Positions 17,236-26,240 are shown, counted from the stretch's first letter. The stretch: 64,000 nucleotides of DNA from Terrimicrobium sacchariphilum (GCF_001613545.1 NZ_BDCO01000002.1:2480001-2544000), one strand, 5' to 3'. Notes: a model not told the origin generated them from the letters alone. Program-made: numbers and translations.

Positions 17236-18024
17236 ATGCCTTTGCTTGAGGTCAAAGATTTACGCGTTTGGTTTCCGGTCCATGGAGGATTGCTTCGGCG
17301 CAAAGTGGGCGAGATCAAGGCGGTGGACGGCGTTTCCTTTACCATCGAACCGGGCCAGACGGTTGGTCTCGTGGGCGAGAGCGGGAGTGGCAAGACCACA
17401 GTCGGGCGTGCCCTGCTGAAACTCGGTCCGGCGACCTCGGGGGAGGTGTATTTTGAGGGGCGAAATATCCTGCCCCTGAATGAACGGCAGTTTCGGCCCC
17501 TGCGTCGCCAGATGCAGATGATCTTTCAGGACCCATTTGGGTCGCTCAATCCGCGTCTGACCTGCGGATCGATCATCGGCGAGGCCTTGACCACGCATTT
17601 TAAGGAGATGACGGCTACCCAGCGCCGCGCTCGTATTTCCGACCTGCTGACCCAGGTGGGATTGAAACCCGAGATGGCTTCCCGGTATCCGCATGAGTTC
17701 AGCGGGGGGCAGCGGCAGCGGATCGGTATCGCGCGTGCTTTGGCGGTTGAACCCAAGTTCATCGTCTGCGACGAAGCGGTGAGCGCGCTCGATGTGAGCG
17801 TTCAGGCGCAGATCGTGAATCTCCTCATGGATTTGCAGGAAAAGCTCGGTATCGCCTATCTGTTCATCGCGCACGATCTCGCGGTGGTTCAGCATATCAG
17901 CGACCATGTGCTCGTGATGCATCACGGTCGCATCGTGGAGTCCGCATCTTCAGACGCGATCTATTCACGCCCCCAGCACGAATACACGAAAACCCTGCTG
18001 GCCGCAGTGCCGCAGCTGGCGTAA
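17236..18024 (+). CDS. Oligopeptide/dipeptide-type ABC transporter ATPase (OppF/DppF-like), without partners
   Basis: ATPase of 262 residues with Walker [11 protein letters not shown]-loop [11 protein letters not shown] (a hallmark of OppF/DppF), signature [15 protein letters not shown] and Walker [19 protein letters not shown]. The C-terminus ends at [12 protein letters not shown] and lacks the roughly 60-residue C-terminal extension of most OppF proteins. No permease, OppD or binding-protein gene is adjacent. Upstream is the EIIA gene (45-base gap) and downstream is rodA (15-base gap). It may serve a transporter encoded elsewhere. Confidence 0.9.
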   Translation: MPLLEVKDLRVWFPVHGGLLRRKVGEIKAVDGVSFTIEPGQTVGLVGESGSGKTTVGRALLKLGPATSGEVYFEGRNILPLNERQFRPLRRQMQMIFQDPFGSLNPRLTCGSIIGEALTTHFKEMTATQRRARISDLLTQVGLKPEMASRYPHEFSGGQRQRIGIARALAVEPKFIVCDEAVSALDVSVQAQIVNLLMDLQEKLGIAYLFIAHDLAVVQHISDHVLVMHHGRIVESASSDAIYSRPQHEYTKTLLAAVPQLA

Positions 18025-18039
18025 AGATTTTCCGTTTCG

Positions 18040-19140
18040 ATGCATCCTCTTCTCCGAAAGATTCTGGGCATGAACTGGTTCGTCATGTTGCTCATGACGG
18101 CCCTGCTAGCCTATGGCGTTTATTCGATCTATAGCGCCACCTGGATGCGCAATGAGAACTATTGGTCGTCCCAGCTCATCTGGATCGGCATCTGTCTCCC
18201 TGTCTTCTTCGTTACGGCGCTCATCGATTATCGCTGGATCCGCTTTGGGGCGGTGCCCATCTACGTGTTGGGCATCCTGGGGCTGGTGGCGACGATGGTG
18301 ATCGGCGAGGAGCGCTACGGAGCCAAAAGCTGGCTCGACCTGAAGGTCATGAGCTTCCAGCCCTCTCAGCTTGCCATCGTGGCAGGAATCATGACGCTGG
18401 CGGTGTACCTTGAGGCGTCGCGCAGGACGATGCCGATCCTGCGCATCCTCGCCTGCGGAGCCATCGTGGGCGCTCCGTGGCTGATGATTCTCATCCAGCC
18501 CGATCTGGGGTCCTGCATTGTCTGGGTGCCGGTTCTGCTCGCCATGATGTTCATCGGTGGCATCCCGAAGCGCTGGCTTGCGGCCATGTTGATCATCGGC
18601 GTGGCCTTGGTGCCTCTCGTGGTCCATTTTGGACTTAAGCCCTACCAATACGCCCGTATCACTACGTTCCTGAATCCCGACCTTGATCCCCAGGGCGACG
18701 GCTGGAATATCAACCAATCTCTCATCGCCATAGGCTCCGGCGGCTTTTATGGCAAGGGCTTCAAAGCCCCCAATACCCAGAATGAGCTGGGTTTTCTCCC
18801 CGTCACCATCGTCCACAACGACTTCATCTTCTCCGTCATGGGAGAGCAGCATGGATTCATTGGCGGCGTGATCCTGATCGGCGTGCTTGCTCTCTTATTT
18901 GTGGGCATCCTGCACATCGGCATGGAGGCGAGTGACGATCTCGGGCGATTATTGTCGATAGGCATTCTGCTGCTGCTATTCACGCACACCTTCATGAATA
19001 TCGGCATGACGATCTCCGTGACGCCGATTACCGGCTTACCTTTGCCATTTGTGAGCTACGGTGGCTCCTTCCTGCTCATCACGCTCTTCAGCATGGGACT
19101 CCTCCAGAGCATCTGGATTCACCGCAAGGTGGTGCGATAG
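18040..19140 (+). CDS. rodA: RodA, SEDS peptidoglycan glycosyltransferase
   Basis: Polytopic membrane protein of 366 residues with about ten hydrophobic segments that polymerises lipid II for side-wall growth. Family signatures: YGAKSWLDL, PSQLAIVAGI, PDLGSCIVWVPV, NELGFLPVTIVHNDFIFSVM (with the catalytic Asp loop) and ITGLPLPFVSYGGSFLL near the C-terminus. The size and the loop sequences favour RodA over FtsW. It follows the orphan ATPase gene by 15 bases. mreB, mreC and the class B PBP are not in the window. The last 22 bases overlap the convergent small membrane gene. Confidence 0.95.
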   Translation: MHPLLRKILGMNWFVMLLMTALLAYGVYSIYSATWMRNENYWSSQLIWIGICLPVFFVTALIDYRWIRFGAVPIYVLGILGLVATMVIGEERYGAKSWLDLKVMSFQPSQLAIVAGIMTLAVYLEASRRTMPILRILACGAIVGAPWLMILIQPDLGSCIVWVPVLLAMMFIGGIPKRWLAAMLIIGVALVPLVVHFGLKPYQYARITTFLNPDLDPQGDGWNINQSLIAIGSGGFYGKGFKAPNTQNELGFLPVTIVHNDFIFSVMGEQHGFIGGVILIGVLALLFVGILHIGMEASDDLGRLLSIGILLLLFTHTFMNIGMTISVTPITGLPLPFVSYGGSFLLITLFSMGLLQSIWIHRKVVR

Positions 19141-19535
19141 CGTGATTCGCTGACAAGAACGACGCGCTCGCCGCGAACGTTCCAACCTTTGGTTGGGAAG
19201 ATCGGAATTAAGGCCGCAAGGATCATTCCGACGATGGCAAGTCCGATGAAGTGAATCGCAGTGGCAGAGAAGGCGTTGTGCAGCCAGTTCTGCGCGTTGA
19301 ATCGGGTATGAAACTCCGGGATTCGCTCCGGCAGCAGCTTGTGGCAGATCACGTCGGCGAGTAAATCCGGGCCTTCGCGGATCAGATGGTAGATCAGATG
19401 GTAGATTAGATAGGTGCCGAGGGAGACCAGGGCGAGATAGATCCCAACGATGACCGATCCGCCTCCGCCTTGGCGAAGTCCTTGGTTTGCTCCGTTCCAG
19501 AAGCTGTCCTGAAATTTTCGTTCCTTTTCCGTCAG
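19119..19535 (-). CDS. Small membrane protein with no standard start codon
   Basis: An open minus-strand frame runs from the stop of the 78-aa gene (19569) down to 19119. It encodes a convincing protein: a charged head (ELTEKERKFQDSFWNGANQG), a hydrophobic segment (VIVGIYLALVSLGTYLI), a repeated YHLI, an amphipathic middle, a second hydrophobic segment (FIGLAIVGMILAALIPIF) and a basic tail. The frame lacks ATG/GTG/TTG until GTG 19352, which would cut off the first segment. Candidates are CTG 19535 (138 aa, used here) or initiation at ATG 19579, in the +1 frame, followed by a -1 shift near the AAAA run at about 19555-19558. An assembly error is also possible. No family recognised. Confidence 0.5.
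   Translation of the reverse strand: MTEKERKFQDSFWNGANQGLRQGGGGSVIVGIYLALVSLGTYLIYHLIYHLIREGPDLLADVICHKLLPERIPEFHTRFNAQNWLHNAFSATAIHFIGLAIVGMILAALIPIFPTKGWNVRGERVVLVSESRYRTTLR
19381..19404. repeat. Tandem 12-base duplication inside the membrane protein gene
   Basis: ATCAGATGGTAG occurs twice in direct succession (19381-19392, 19393-19404) and a third, degenerate copy starts at 19405 (ATTAGATAGG). In the coding frame it produces the repeated YHLI near the end of the first membrane segment, so it keeps frame and hydrophobicity. Confidence 0.85.
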
Positions 19536-19568
19536 TTCGCCGAACTGCCGCCGATTTTCCTGAGCTGT

Positions 19569-19805
19569 TCAGTGTTCATCTGCGGAGATCGAGGATTCCA
19601 GATTTTGCAGGAGATGGTGGCGCTGATCGAGTCGGCGGGCGGCGCGATGGATGCACAGCAGGAAGATCGGCCAGGAGAACAGTATGGCGGTGAATACCGA
19701 GGCTGGCGTCGATGCCTTGAATGACGAAAGGACGGCGAAGACCGCGAAAGCGAAAACCGTGAATTGACCGAGCGCCCAGGCTGTGAGCCATCGAGGTTTG
19801 TCCAT
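19569..19805 (-). CDS. Small two-segment membrane protein (78 aa), unknown
   Basis: A 78-residue protein with two hydrophobic segments (WALGQFTVFAFAVFAVLS and ASVFTAILFSWPIFLLCIH), a basic loop after the second and a polar tail ending in ADEH. The start ATG at 19805 comes three bases after the stop of a 33-codon gene, and the stop at 19569 abuts the next open frame, so it reads as part of a run of small genes behind murA. I recognise no family. The holin-like size and topology could be coincidental. Confidence 0.6.
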   Translation of the reverse strand: MDKPRWLTAWALGQFTVFAFAVFAVLSSFKASTPASVFTAILFSWPIFLLCIHRAARRLDQRHHLLQNLESSISADEH

Positions 19806-19808
19806 GGC

Positions 19809-19910
19809 TCAAATCGCACCGCGAATGCCTGAGTAAAGACGACGTGTGCGGTGTTCTCGTTCCTCCCAGGCCACTCGAGCTTCGTCTCCGAACTCGATAT
19901 AACCGCGCAT
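19809..19910 (-). CDS. Very small ORF (33 aa) directly downstream of murA
   Basis: ATG at 19910 to TGA at 19809 encodes a 33-residue, highly charged peptide (starts MRGYIEFGDEARVAWEER). It begins 12 bases after the murA stop, with AGGG ten bases upstream of the ATG as a possible ribosome-binding site, and ends three bases before the next small gene. The charge pattern and tight packing suggest translation, but so short a frame could be chance. No function recognised. Confidence 0.45.
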   Translation of the reverse strand: MRGYIEFGDEARVAWEEREHRTRRLYSGIRGAI

Positions 19911-19922
19911 GGAAGATGAACC

Positions 19923-21182
19923 CTAGATCTTGACCCGCTCGATCTGTGCGCCGAGGCCATTGAGCTTGTCGTCAATGCTCTCGTAGCCGCGGTCGATATG
20001 GTAGACGCGGTTGATCTCGGTCATTCCGTCGGCCTTGAGTCCGGCAAGGACGAGGGCGGCGGAGGCGCGAAGATCGCTGGCCATCACGGGAGCGCCGCTC
20101 AGGCGGTCGACGCCGGTGATGACGGCTGTAGCCCCTTGCAGCTCGATATTGGCGCCCATGCGCTTGAGCTCGGCCACGTGCATGAAACGCTGCGGGAAGA
20201 CATTCTCCGTGATCGCGCTGACGCCATTTGTCATCGCCAGCAAGGCGCACATCTGAGCCTGCATGTCGGTCGGGAATCCCGGGTAGGGAAGCGTCTCAAG
20301 GGTGAGCGACTTATGGCTGCCATTGGCCTTGAGCGTGACGTAATCCTTGCCGTTCGAGATCTCGTAGCCAGCGTGTGCCAGAGGCTCGATGACGGCCTGC
20401 AAATGGGCGGGGTCGACGCGCTTGAGCGTGACCTCCTTGCCCGCAATGGCGGCTGCGACGAGAAATGTTCCTGCCTCGATGCGATCGGGGATCACCTCGT
20501 GCTCGGCACCATGGAGTTCCTTCACGCCCTCGATGATGATGCGACGGGTGCCTGCGCCCTCGATGCGCGCGCCCATCTTGATCAGGAAATTGGCGAGATC
20601 CTCGACCTCCGGCTCCTCGGCGGCGCCGTCGATGACGGTGGTGCCTTCCGCGAGTACGGCGGCCATCATGACGTTGTCGGTGCCCAGGACGGTGGAACCA
20701 AACTTGCCGCGCAGATTGATGGTGGCACCTTTCAACTCGGGGGCGAGTACCTTGACATTACCGCCCTGCACACGAACAGCCGCGCCGAGGGCTTCAAATC
20801 CACGCAGGTGAAGATCGATCGGTCGATCACCAATGACACAGCCACCGGGCAGGGAGACTGTAGCCTCCTTCTCGCGACCGAGCAGGGGGCCAAGGATGCA
20901 GACCGAGGCGCGCATCTTGCGGACAATGTCGTAGGGTGCCTCGGTGAGAACTTTTTCCGCCTTCACCGTCACGATGCCGCTGGCCCGCTCCACCTCGCAC
21001 CCGAGTTCACTCAGGATGGTGAGCATGTAGTGGATGTCGCTCAGGTCGGGAACGCGGGAAATCACGCACGGTTCCTTGGTCAGGAGTGTCGCGGCCAAGA
21101 TAGGCAGGGCGGAGTTCTTTGATCCGCTGATGCGCACGGAGCCATTCAGTGCGGCTCCTCCGTGAACGATGATTTTATCCAT
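19923..21182 (-). CDS. murA: UDP-N-acetylglucosamine 1-carboxyvinyltransferase
   Basis: First committed step of peptidoglycan synthesis: transfers enolpyruvate from PEP to UDP-GlcNAc. The 419 residues match the family. Visible are [15 protein letters not shown] near the N-terminus, the active-site loop [15 protein letters not shown] with the catalytic Cys (the fosfomycin target) and [18 protein letters not shown]. The gene overlaps the 3' end of prmC by eight bases and is followed by three small genes. Its presence with murJ and rodA in this window supports a normal peptidoglycan cell wall. Confidence 0.97.
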   Translation of the reverse strand: MDKIIVHGGAALNGSVRISGSKNSALPILAATLLTKEPCVISRVPDLSDIHYMLTILSELGCEVERASGIVTVKAEKVLTEAPYDIVRKMRASVCILGPLLGREKEATVSLPGGCVIGDRPIDLHLRGFEALGAAVRVQGGNVKVLAPELKGATINLRGKFGSTVLGTDNVMMAAVLAEGTTVIDGAAEEPEVEDLANFLIKMGARIEGAGTRRIIIEGVKELHGAEHEVIPDRIEAGTFLVAAAIAGKEVTLKRVDPAHLQAVIEPLAHAGYEISNGKDYVTLKANGSHKSLTLETLPYPGFPTDMQAQMCALLAMTNGVSAITENVFPQRFMHVAELKRMGANIELQGATAVITGVDRLSGAPVMASDLRASAALVLAGLKADGMTEINRVYHIDRGYESIDDKLNGLGAQIERVKI

Positions 21183-21999
21183 AACTCGCGAAGACGAAAC
21201 GTTCTATACCTTGATAATCGGGACGTACGGTGATGTCCCGATAATTGTTCCCGGAGAACAATTCGCATACGAGGGCTGCCTGGTCGTGTCCGATTTCCAG
21301 ACCGATGCGTCCTCCGGGAATGAGATGAGCGGGCGCGGTGGCGATGAGCCGCCGGATGATATCGAGGCCGTCCGGGCCGCCGTCGAGGGCGGAAACGGGA
21401 TCGAACTGCACCTCGCGTTGCAAGTCGGGAATGTCACCTGCCGGAATGTACGGCAGGTTGGCCATGATCAGGTCAAATGGTCCACCTTCGGACGGAAGCA
21501 GGTCCGCTTGGGAGAAATGCACCTTTGCTCCGAGCTTCTCGGCGTTTTGTCGTGCGAGGCTGAGGGCTTCGGCGTGCAGGTCGGTGGCAAATACCTCCGA
21601 GTCGGGAAACTCCAGCGCAAACGTGATGGCAATCACGCCGCTGCCCGTGCCGATATCGAGAATCCGGGCTGGCTTGGGATACTGCAGCGCAAACTCGATA
21701 AGCTGCTCGGTCTCGGGGCGGGGGATCAGCGCGCGCTCATCGCACAGGAAGGTATGGCCAAAAAACTCCGCTGTCCCGAGCAGATGCTGCAAGGGTTTGC
21801 CCTGGGCGCGCTGACGTACGAGGTCGCGCAATGGAGCGCGATCCGCATCGCTCAGGGGACGATCAAACTCGAGGTAAAGGTCGAGGCGCTTCTTGCCAAG
21901 AGTGTGGGCGAGTAGATGCTCGGCATTCAGGCGCGGACTCTCAACGGAATGCTTGCCGAGGTAATCCGCGGCGGCCGTGAGAGTTTCGAGGACGGTCAT
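21175..21999 (-). CDS. prmC: Peptide chain release factor N5-glutamine methyltransferase
   Basis: Methylates the Gln of the GGQ motif in release factors, and fittingly lies directly downstream of prfA. The 274 residues contain the N-terminal helical domain (NAEHLLAHTLGKKRLDLYL), the SAM loop ILDIGTGSGVIAI and the substrate motif. That motif reads NLPYIP instead of the usual NPPY, an uncommon change of the first Pro. ATG 21999 overlaps the prfA stop by one base; a GTG three bases earlier is also possible. Longer frames into prfA are not real. Confidence 0.93.
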   Translation of the reverse strand: MTVLETLTAAADYLGKHSVESPRLNAEHLLAHTLGKKRLDLYLEFDRPLSDADRAPLRDLVRQRAQGKPLQHLLGTAEFFGHTFLCDERALIPRPETEQLIEFALQYPKPARILDIGTGSGVIAITFALEFPDSEVFATDLHAEALSLARQNAEKLGAKVHFSQADLLPSEGGPFDLIMANLPYIPAGDIPDLQREVQFDPVSALDGGPDGLDIIRRLIATAPAHLIPGGRIGLEIGHDQAALVCELFSGNNYRDITVRPDYQGIERFVFASYG

Positions 22000-23078
22000 C
22001 ACGCCTCGTTCTGGGCGTCCTGCAAGCGCTGCTCCATGTCGCTGGACAGCAAAGCCTCGATCATTTCCTTGATGTCGCCTTCGATGAAGCGATCCAAGCT
22101 TTTCAGCGTCATCTCGATGCGATGATCGGTGACGCGATTCTGCGGAAAGTTGTAGGTGCGGATTTTTTCCTCTCGTCCACCGCCGCCGATGAGGGCCTTG
22201 CGATGAGCGGAGTATTTCTCCTCTTCCTCGCGGCGTTTGTCCTCGAGCAGGCGGGAACGCATGATTTGCAAGGCGCGTTCCTTGTTCTGCTGCTGACTGC
22301 GGCCATCCTGGCATCGCACGATGCGACCCGTGGGGATGTGCAGGATCTGGACGGCGGAGTCCGTCGTATTGACTCCCTGTCCACCGGGACCGCCGGCGCG
22401 GCAAACCTCGATGCGGAGGTCTTCCATCTTGAGCTCCACGTCGACTTCCTCAGCCTCAGGGAGCACGGCTACAGTCGCCGTGGATGTATGGATGCGTCCC
22501 TGGGCTTCCGTGGCGGGCACGCGTTGCACACGGTGGACGCCGGACTCATAACGCATCTTGCGAAACACGCCTTCGCCGGAGAGGCGAAAGGTGATTTCCT
22601 TCAGGCCGCCCAAGTCGGCCTCGCTGGTGTCCATCACCTCGATCTTGAGGTTATTCGCCTCGGCGAAGCGCACATACATGCGATAGAGGTCGGCGGCAAA
22701 AAGCGCGGCCTCCGTGCCGCCTGTGCCAGCGCGGATTTCTACGATGGCGTCGCGATCTTCATCGGGCTCCGGCGGGAGCAGCGCGATCTGAAGTCGCTTC
22801 TCCAGCTCGGGAAGCTTTTGCTCCAGCTCGGGGAGTTCAGCCTGGGCCATCTCGGCGATCTCGGCATCATTGTCCGATGCGAGTTCGCGATTCTCCGCGA
22901 TCTGCTGCTCGATGCGACGGCATTCGTCCGCGATGCTCAGGAGTTCCTTGAGCCGCGCGTGTTCGCGGAGGATTTCCCGGGCTTTCGCGGGATCGTCATA
23001 CAACGATCCACTCGTCACCGCGCTTTCAAGTTCGTCGAAGCGGGTGCGCTTTTTTTCGATCAGTCCGGAGAAGTCCAC
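21999..23078 (-). CDS. prfA: Peptide chain release factor 1
   Basis: Recognises UAA and UAG stop codons and triggers peptide release on the ribosome. The 359 residues cover the family length. The GGQ loop is CRAGGPGGQGVNTTDSAVQI, and the codon-recognition region contains RVPATEAQGRIHTS, consistent with RF1 (PxT-type) rather than RF2. The stop overlaps the prmC start. rpmE lies 80 bases upstream behind an intrinsic terminator, so prfA probably has its own promoter in that gap. Confidence 0.97.
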   Translation of the reverse strand: MDFSGLIEKKRTRFDELESAVTSGSLYDDPAKAREILREHARLKELLSIADECRRIEQQIAENRELASDNDAEIAEMAQAELPELEQKLPELEKRLQIALLPPEPDEDRDAIVEIRAGTGGTEAALFAADLYRMYVRFAEANNLKIEVMDTSEADLGGLKEITFRLSGEGVFRKMRYESGVHRVQRVPATEAQGRIHTSTATVAVLPEAEEVDVELKMEDLRIEVCRAGGPGGQGVNTTDSAVQILHIPTGRIVRCQDGRSQQQNKERALQIMRSRLLEDKRREEEEKYSAHRKALIGGGGREEKIRTYNFPQNRVTDHRIEMTLKSLDRFIEGDIKEMIEALLSSDMEQRLQDAQNEA

Positions 23079-23097
23079 AGCAGTACGATTGGGATGT

Positions 23098-23141
23098 AAA
23101 AACGCGAAACGGTGATGGCGCTTTTGGCGCTATCACCGTTT
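23098..23141 (-). terminator. Intrinsic terminator after rpmE
   Basis: Bases 23107-23121 and 23127-23141 form a 15-base stem with one G-T wobble and a 5-base loop. Read on the minus strand, the stem is followed within a few bases by TTTTT (23102-23098). It separates rpmE from prfA. Confidence 0.88.
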
Positions 23142-23158
23142 CTTGCGGGAGGGGAAAG

Positions 23159-23395
23159 CTAGGCCTTCTTGCCCGGCTTGAGAGCGCGAGCAACGCGCAC
23201 CGTGCCGTAGCGGCGCTTGAACTTGTCAACGCGTCCAGCCGTGTCGACGAATTTCTGTTCGCCGGTGAAAAAGGGATGGCAAGCCGCGCAAATACCGATT
23301 TTGATGTTGTCGCGCGTAGAACGCGTGCGATACGCCGCACCGCAAGCGCAAGTGATAACGGTCTCGACGTAGTTGGGATGGATATCTGCCTTCAT
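23159..23395 (-). CDS. rpmE: 50S ribosomal protein L31
   Basis: A 78-residue ribosomal protein. The opening MKADIHPNY is characteristic, and the zinc-binding cysteines of the C+ type are present as C-x-C (TCACG) and C-x2-C (ICAACHPFF). The tail is basic. It is followed by a strong terminator. The start codon lies only four bases from the likely GTG start of the divergent adenylating enzyme, so the two promoters must overlap each other's coding sequence. Confidence 0.97.
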   Translation of the reverse strand: MKADIHPNYVETVITCACGAAYRTRSTRDNIKIGICAACHPFFTGEQKFVDTAGRVDKFKRRYGTVRVARALKPGKKA

Positions 23396-23399
23396 TTCA

Positions 23400-24809
23400 G
23401 TGGAAACGAGCCAATTTAGTCAAAATTCCTCCGGACGCAATCTCGAAAAGAATCCAATTCTCGCGAGATGGTCGGAAATCCTGAAGCAGTTGGGCTCGAA
23501 ACCGGCGGTTTTTTCTCCGTCTGGAGAGGTTTTGCGGACTTTTGACGAGGTGGAAAAAGATGCCCGTTTCTGGGGCAGCCGCCTGGGATTTCTTCCTCCG
23601 AGATCCGTGGTTTCCTGCCAGATCGGGAATGTCCCGGAGTTCTTTTCCTTCCTGCTCGCCTGCTGGCGGGCGGACTATTGTTTCCTGCCTTTTGACATGG
23701 AACTGGCGAAAGACCGGCGAGACAAATTGGAGAAGGTCTGCGGCGTCACCATGCGGCTGGAGAATTCCAGATCCGGTCCCCGGCTGGTTCCGGTCAATAA
23801 TTCCGCAACTTCGCTGATGGCGGCCGACATGCTCAAGGTGACGTCGGGTAGCGCCGGGGAGCCCAAGGCGATCCGCTTTTCCTGCGCTCAACTCCTGGCG
23901 GATTGCGACAACATCTGCGAGACGATGGGAATTGGGGCGGGGGATGTGAACTACGGCGCGATCGCGTTTTCGCATTCCTATGGGTTTAGCAATCTTGTTA
24001 CGCCTTTGCTGTGCTGCGGGGTGCCAGTGGTCGTTGCTCGCGACATGATGCCTCATGCGCTGCGCGATGGGCTATCAGCCTCTCGTGCCACAGTGTTTCC
24101 CGGCGTGCCGGCCTTGTTCCGGGCGCTCGGGGCGGTGGGATCCGGAGGGTGGAAGCCTCGGCTCTGCATTTCCGCCGGTGCTCCACTCACGCCAGAAATC
24201 GCCGCAAAATTCGCGGAAAGCTGGCAGACGAAGATACACACGTTTTATGGGGCTTCGGAATGCGGCGGCATTTGCTACGACGCTTCGGAGGATTTCGCCA
24301 TTGAGCCGGGATTCGTGGGAAATCCGATGCACGGCGTTGCCTTGGAACTGGCGGAGGATGCCGAGCCATCCCAGGCCGCCGTGATCAGTAAAGCGGTTGG
24401 CAAAGGCTATCATCCCTCCCGGGCGGGAGAGAGCTTCGGTGGACAGTATGTTCCCGGCGATTTGCTGGAAAAGGTTGCATGCGGCTACCGCATCTGCGGC
24501 CGGGTTTCGGATTTCATCAACATCGCCGGCCGCAAGGTCAACCCCGCAGAAATCGAGCAGGTGCTGGGTTCTATTCCCGAGGTGGAAAGTGTCGTGGTCG
24601 TCGGATTGCCCGTCGGTACCCGGGGGGAAGAGATTGGGGCATGTTATGTCGGTGGCGTGGAAATTGACGGCTTGCGCAGGGCCTGCGCGCGCGCTTTGCC
24701 TTCGTGGCAGGTGCCGCGGCACTGGTTGCGGCTCGAGGAAATGCCGGTCAACTCCCGTGGCAAGATCAGTCGCGCCGACCTGCGCAGGAAGCTGCTCGCC
24801 GAAGGATAG
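23400..24809 (+). CDS. AMP-dependent acyl/aryl-adenylating enzyme
   Basis: ANL-superfamily ligase of about 469 residues. The core motifs are seen in order: [12 protein letters not shown] (A3, phosphate loop), [14 protein letters not shown] (A5), YVPGDLLEK (A7), [20 protein letters not shown] (A8 hinge) and [11 protein letters not shown] with the catalytic Lys (A10). It activates a carboxylic acid as acyl-AMP; the acid is unknown. I use GTG 23400; an upstream start at 23373 would overlap rpmE. The TPR-AAA gene follows after 45 bases. An acyl carrier protein at 14.8 kb is a possible acceptor, but CoA is equally likely. Confidence 0.88.
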   Translation: METSQFSQNSSGRNLEKNPILARWSEILKQLGSKPAVFSPSGEVLRTFDEVEKDARFWGSRLGFLPPRSVVSCQIGNVPEFFSFLLACWRADYCFLPFDMELAKDRRDKLEKVCGVTMRLENSRSGPRLVPVNNSATSLMAADMLKVTSGSAGEPKAIRFSCAQLLADCDNICETMGIGAGDVNYGAIAFSHSYGFSNLVTPLLCCGVPVVVARDMMPHALRDGLSASRATVFPGVPALFRALGAVGSGGWKPRLCISAGAPLTPEIAAKFAESWQTKIHTFYGASECGGICYDASEDFAIEPGFVGNPMHGVALELAEDAEPSQAAVISKAVGKGYHPSRAGESFGGQYVPGDLLEKVACGYRICGRVSDFINIAGRKVNPAEIEQVLGSIPEVESVVVVGLPVGTRGEEIGACYVGGVEIDGLRRACARALPSWQVPRHWLRLEEMPVNSRGKISRADLRRKLLAEG

Positions 24810-24820
24810 CCGGATTTCGA

Positions 24821-24848
24821 TTTACTCGGGAGGGGGCTTTCGTAGGTT
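24821..24848 (+). promoter_or_regulatory. Possible near-leaderless promoter of the TPR-AAA gene
   Basis: TTTACT (24821-24826), a 16-base spacer and TAGGTT (24843-24848) lie just six bases before the ATG at 24855, so transcription would start at about the initiation codon. The match to consensus is moderate. Confidence 0.35.
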
Positions 24849-24854
24849 ACGCCC

Positions 24855-26240
24855 ATGTCCCAACTGGAATCTCTCCGCGAAGCGGCCCGCGTGTCGCCTG
24901 ACAACATCCCTCTGCAGATGCTGTTCGGAGAGGCGTGTCTCAACGAGTTTGCCGCCGATGAAGCGATGGGCGCCTTTCAGCAGGTGCTGAAGCTGAACCC
25001 GTCTCATCCGGAGGCTCGCATCGGCCTGGCCCGGGCGTTGCATCATACCGGGCGCACATCCGAGGCGGTTGTGCGTCTCGAGGCTCTGGTGGCGGAACGC
25101 CCCGAACTTTCCGCGGCCTGGCTGCATCTTAGCCGTTTTCTCATGGCGGAAGGGCTGCGTGATCAGGCAAAGGCTTGCTACGAAAAGAGTCTCGCTCTGC
25201 CCGGCGGACTGCCGGACCCCGCACTGGAGCAGGAACTCTATTTGCGTGGCGGCACGGAAAAGCCCTCCGACAGCAAAGGCCTCGGCCGGGTCACCAGCGA
25301 AGGATGGGAGGCTCCCATCGCGACGGAGGAGAGGGGATTCTCGGGCAGCCCGATGGGTGCGGACGGTTTCGATGGTATCGAGCAGCCGGATCTGAATTTT
25401 GACGACATCGGAGGCATGGAGCCGGTGAAGGAGGAGATCCGAATGAAGATTATTTATCCGCTGAAGAATCCCGATCTCTTCCGGGCCTACGGCAAAAAGG
25501 CCGGAGGCGGCGTCCTTTTGTACGGCCCTCCGGGTTGTGGCAAGACGCTCATCAGCCGGGCTACGGCAGGCGAGATCGAGGCGAATTTCCTCTCCATCGG
25601 CATCCACCAGATCCTCGATCTCTATATCGGCGAGAGTGAGAAAAACCTGCACAAGCTCTTTGAGCTGGCACGGGACAATGCCCCGGCGATTCTCTTCTTT
25701 GACGAGGTCGATGCCCTCGCTGCCGATCGCCGTGATCTTCGCAAGAGTGCGGGGCGGACGCTGATCAACCAATTCCTGGCCGAGATGGATGGGAATGTCG
25801 CCTCCAACGACGGCTTGCTCATTCTCGGAGCGACCAATGCTCCCTGGCATATCGACCCCGCGTTTCGACGCCCCGGTCGCTTTGATCGTATCCTTTTCGT
25901 GCCGCCGCCCGATGAAGAGGCTCGCGAGGCCATCATCACGATTCTCGCCAAAGGGAAGCCGGTTTCCCAACTTGATGCCCGGAGCCTCGCCCAGAAGACC
26001 AGGAATTTCTCTGGCGCCGACCTGAAGGCGATCTTTGACACGGCGGTCGAGCGCAGCCTTGCCCAGGCCATGAAACAGGGGCAGGTGGTGCCAATCACCC
26101 AACGCGATCTCCTCGATGTCGCAAAATCCATTAGGTCGTCCACCCAGGCATGGTTCGAAAGCGCGAAGAACTATGCGCTCTACTCGAATCAAGGCGGGTT
26201 TTACAACGACGTGCTTGCCTTTCTGGGAATCAAGAAATGA
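24855..26240 (+). CDS. AAA+ ATPase with N-terminal TPR repeats
   Basis: A 461-residue protein combining about three TPR-like helical repeats (residues 15-130) with one AAA module of the CDC48/FtsH-like classic clade. Walker A is GPPGCGKT (224-231), Walker B is FFDEVDAL, and the second region of homology ends in FRRPGRFDR with both arginine fingers. A pore-loop-like YIGESEKN follows Walker A. There is no protease domain or membrane segment, so it is probably a cytosolic unfoldase or remodelling ATPase with the TPRs as adaptor. The stop overlaps the next TPR gene by four bases, implying joint function. Confidence 0.88.
   Translation: MSQLESLREAARVSPDNIPLQMLFGEACLNEFAADEAMGAFQQVLKLNPSHPEARIGLARALHHTGRTSEAVVRLEALVAERPELSAAWLHLSRFLMAEGLRDQAKACYEKSLALPGGLPDPALEQELYLRGGTEKPSDSKGLGRVTSEGWEAPIATEERGFSGSPMGADGFDGIEQPDLNFDDIGGMEPVKEEIRMKIIYPLKNPDLFRAYGKKAGGGVLLYGPPGCGKTLISRATAGEIEANFLSIGIHQILDLYIGESEKNLHKLFELARDNAPAILFFDEVDALAADRRDLRKSAGRTLINQFLAEMDGNVASNDGLLILGATNAPWHIDPAFRRPGRFDRILFVPPPDEEAREAIITILAKGKPVSQLDARSLAQKTRNFSGADLKAIFDTAVERSLAQAMKQGQVVPITQRDLLDVAKSIRSSTQAWFESAKNYALYSNQGGFYNDVLAFLGIKK

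Noticed and set aside
19998-21122. A 374-codon plus-strand frame opposite murA
   Set aside because: murA is complete and unmistakable on the minus strand; the opposite frame has no motif.
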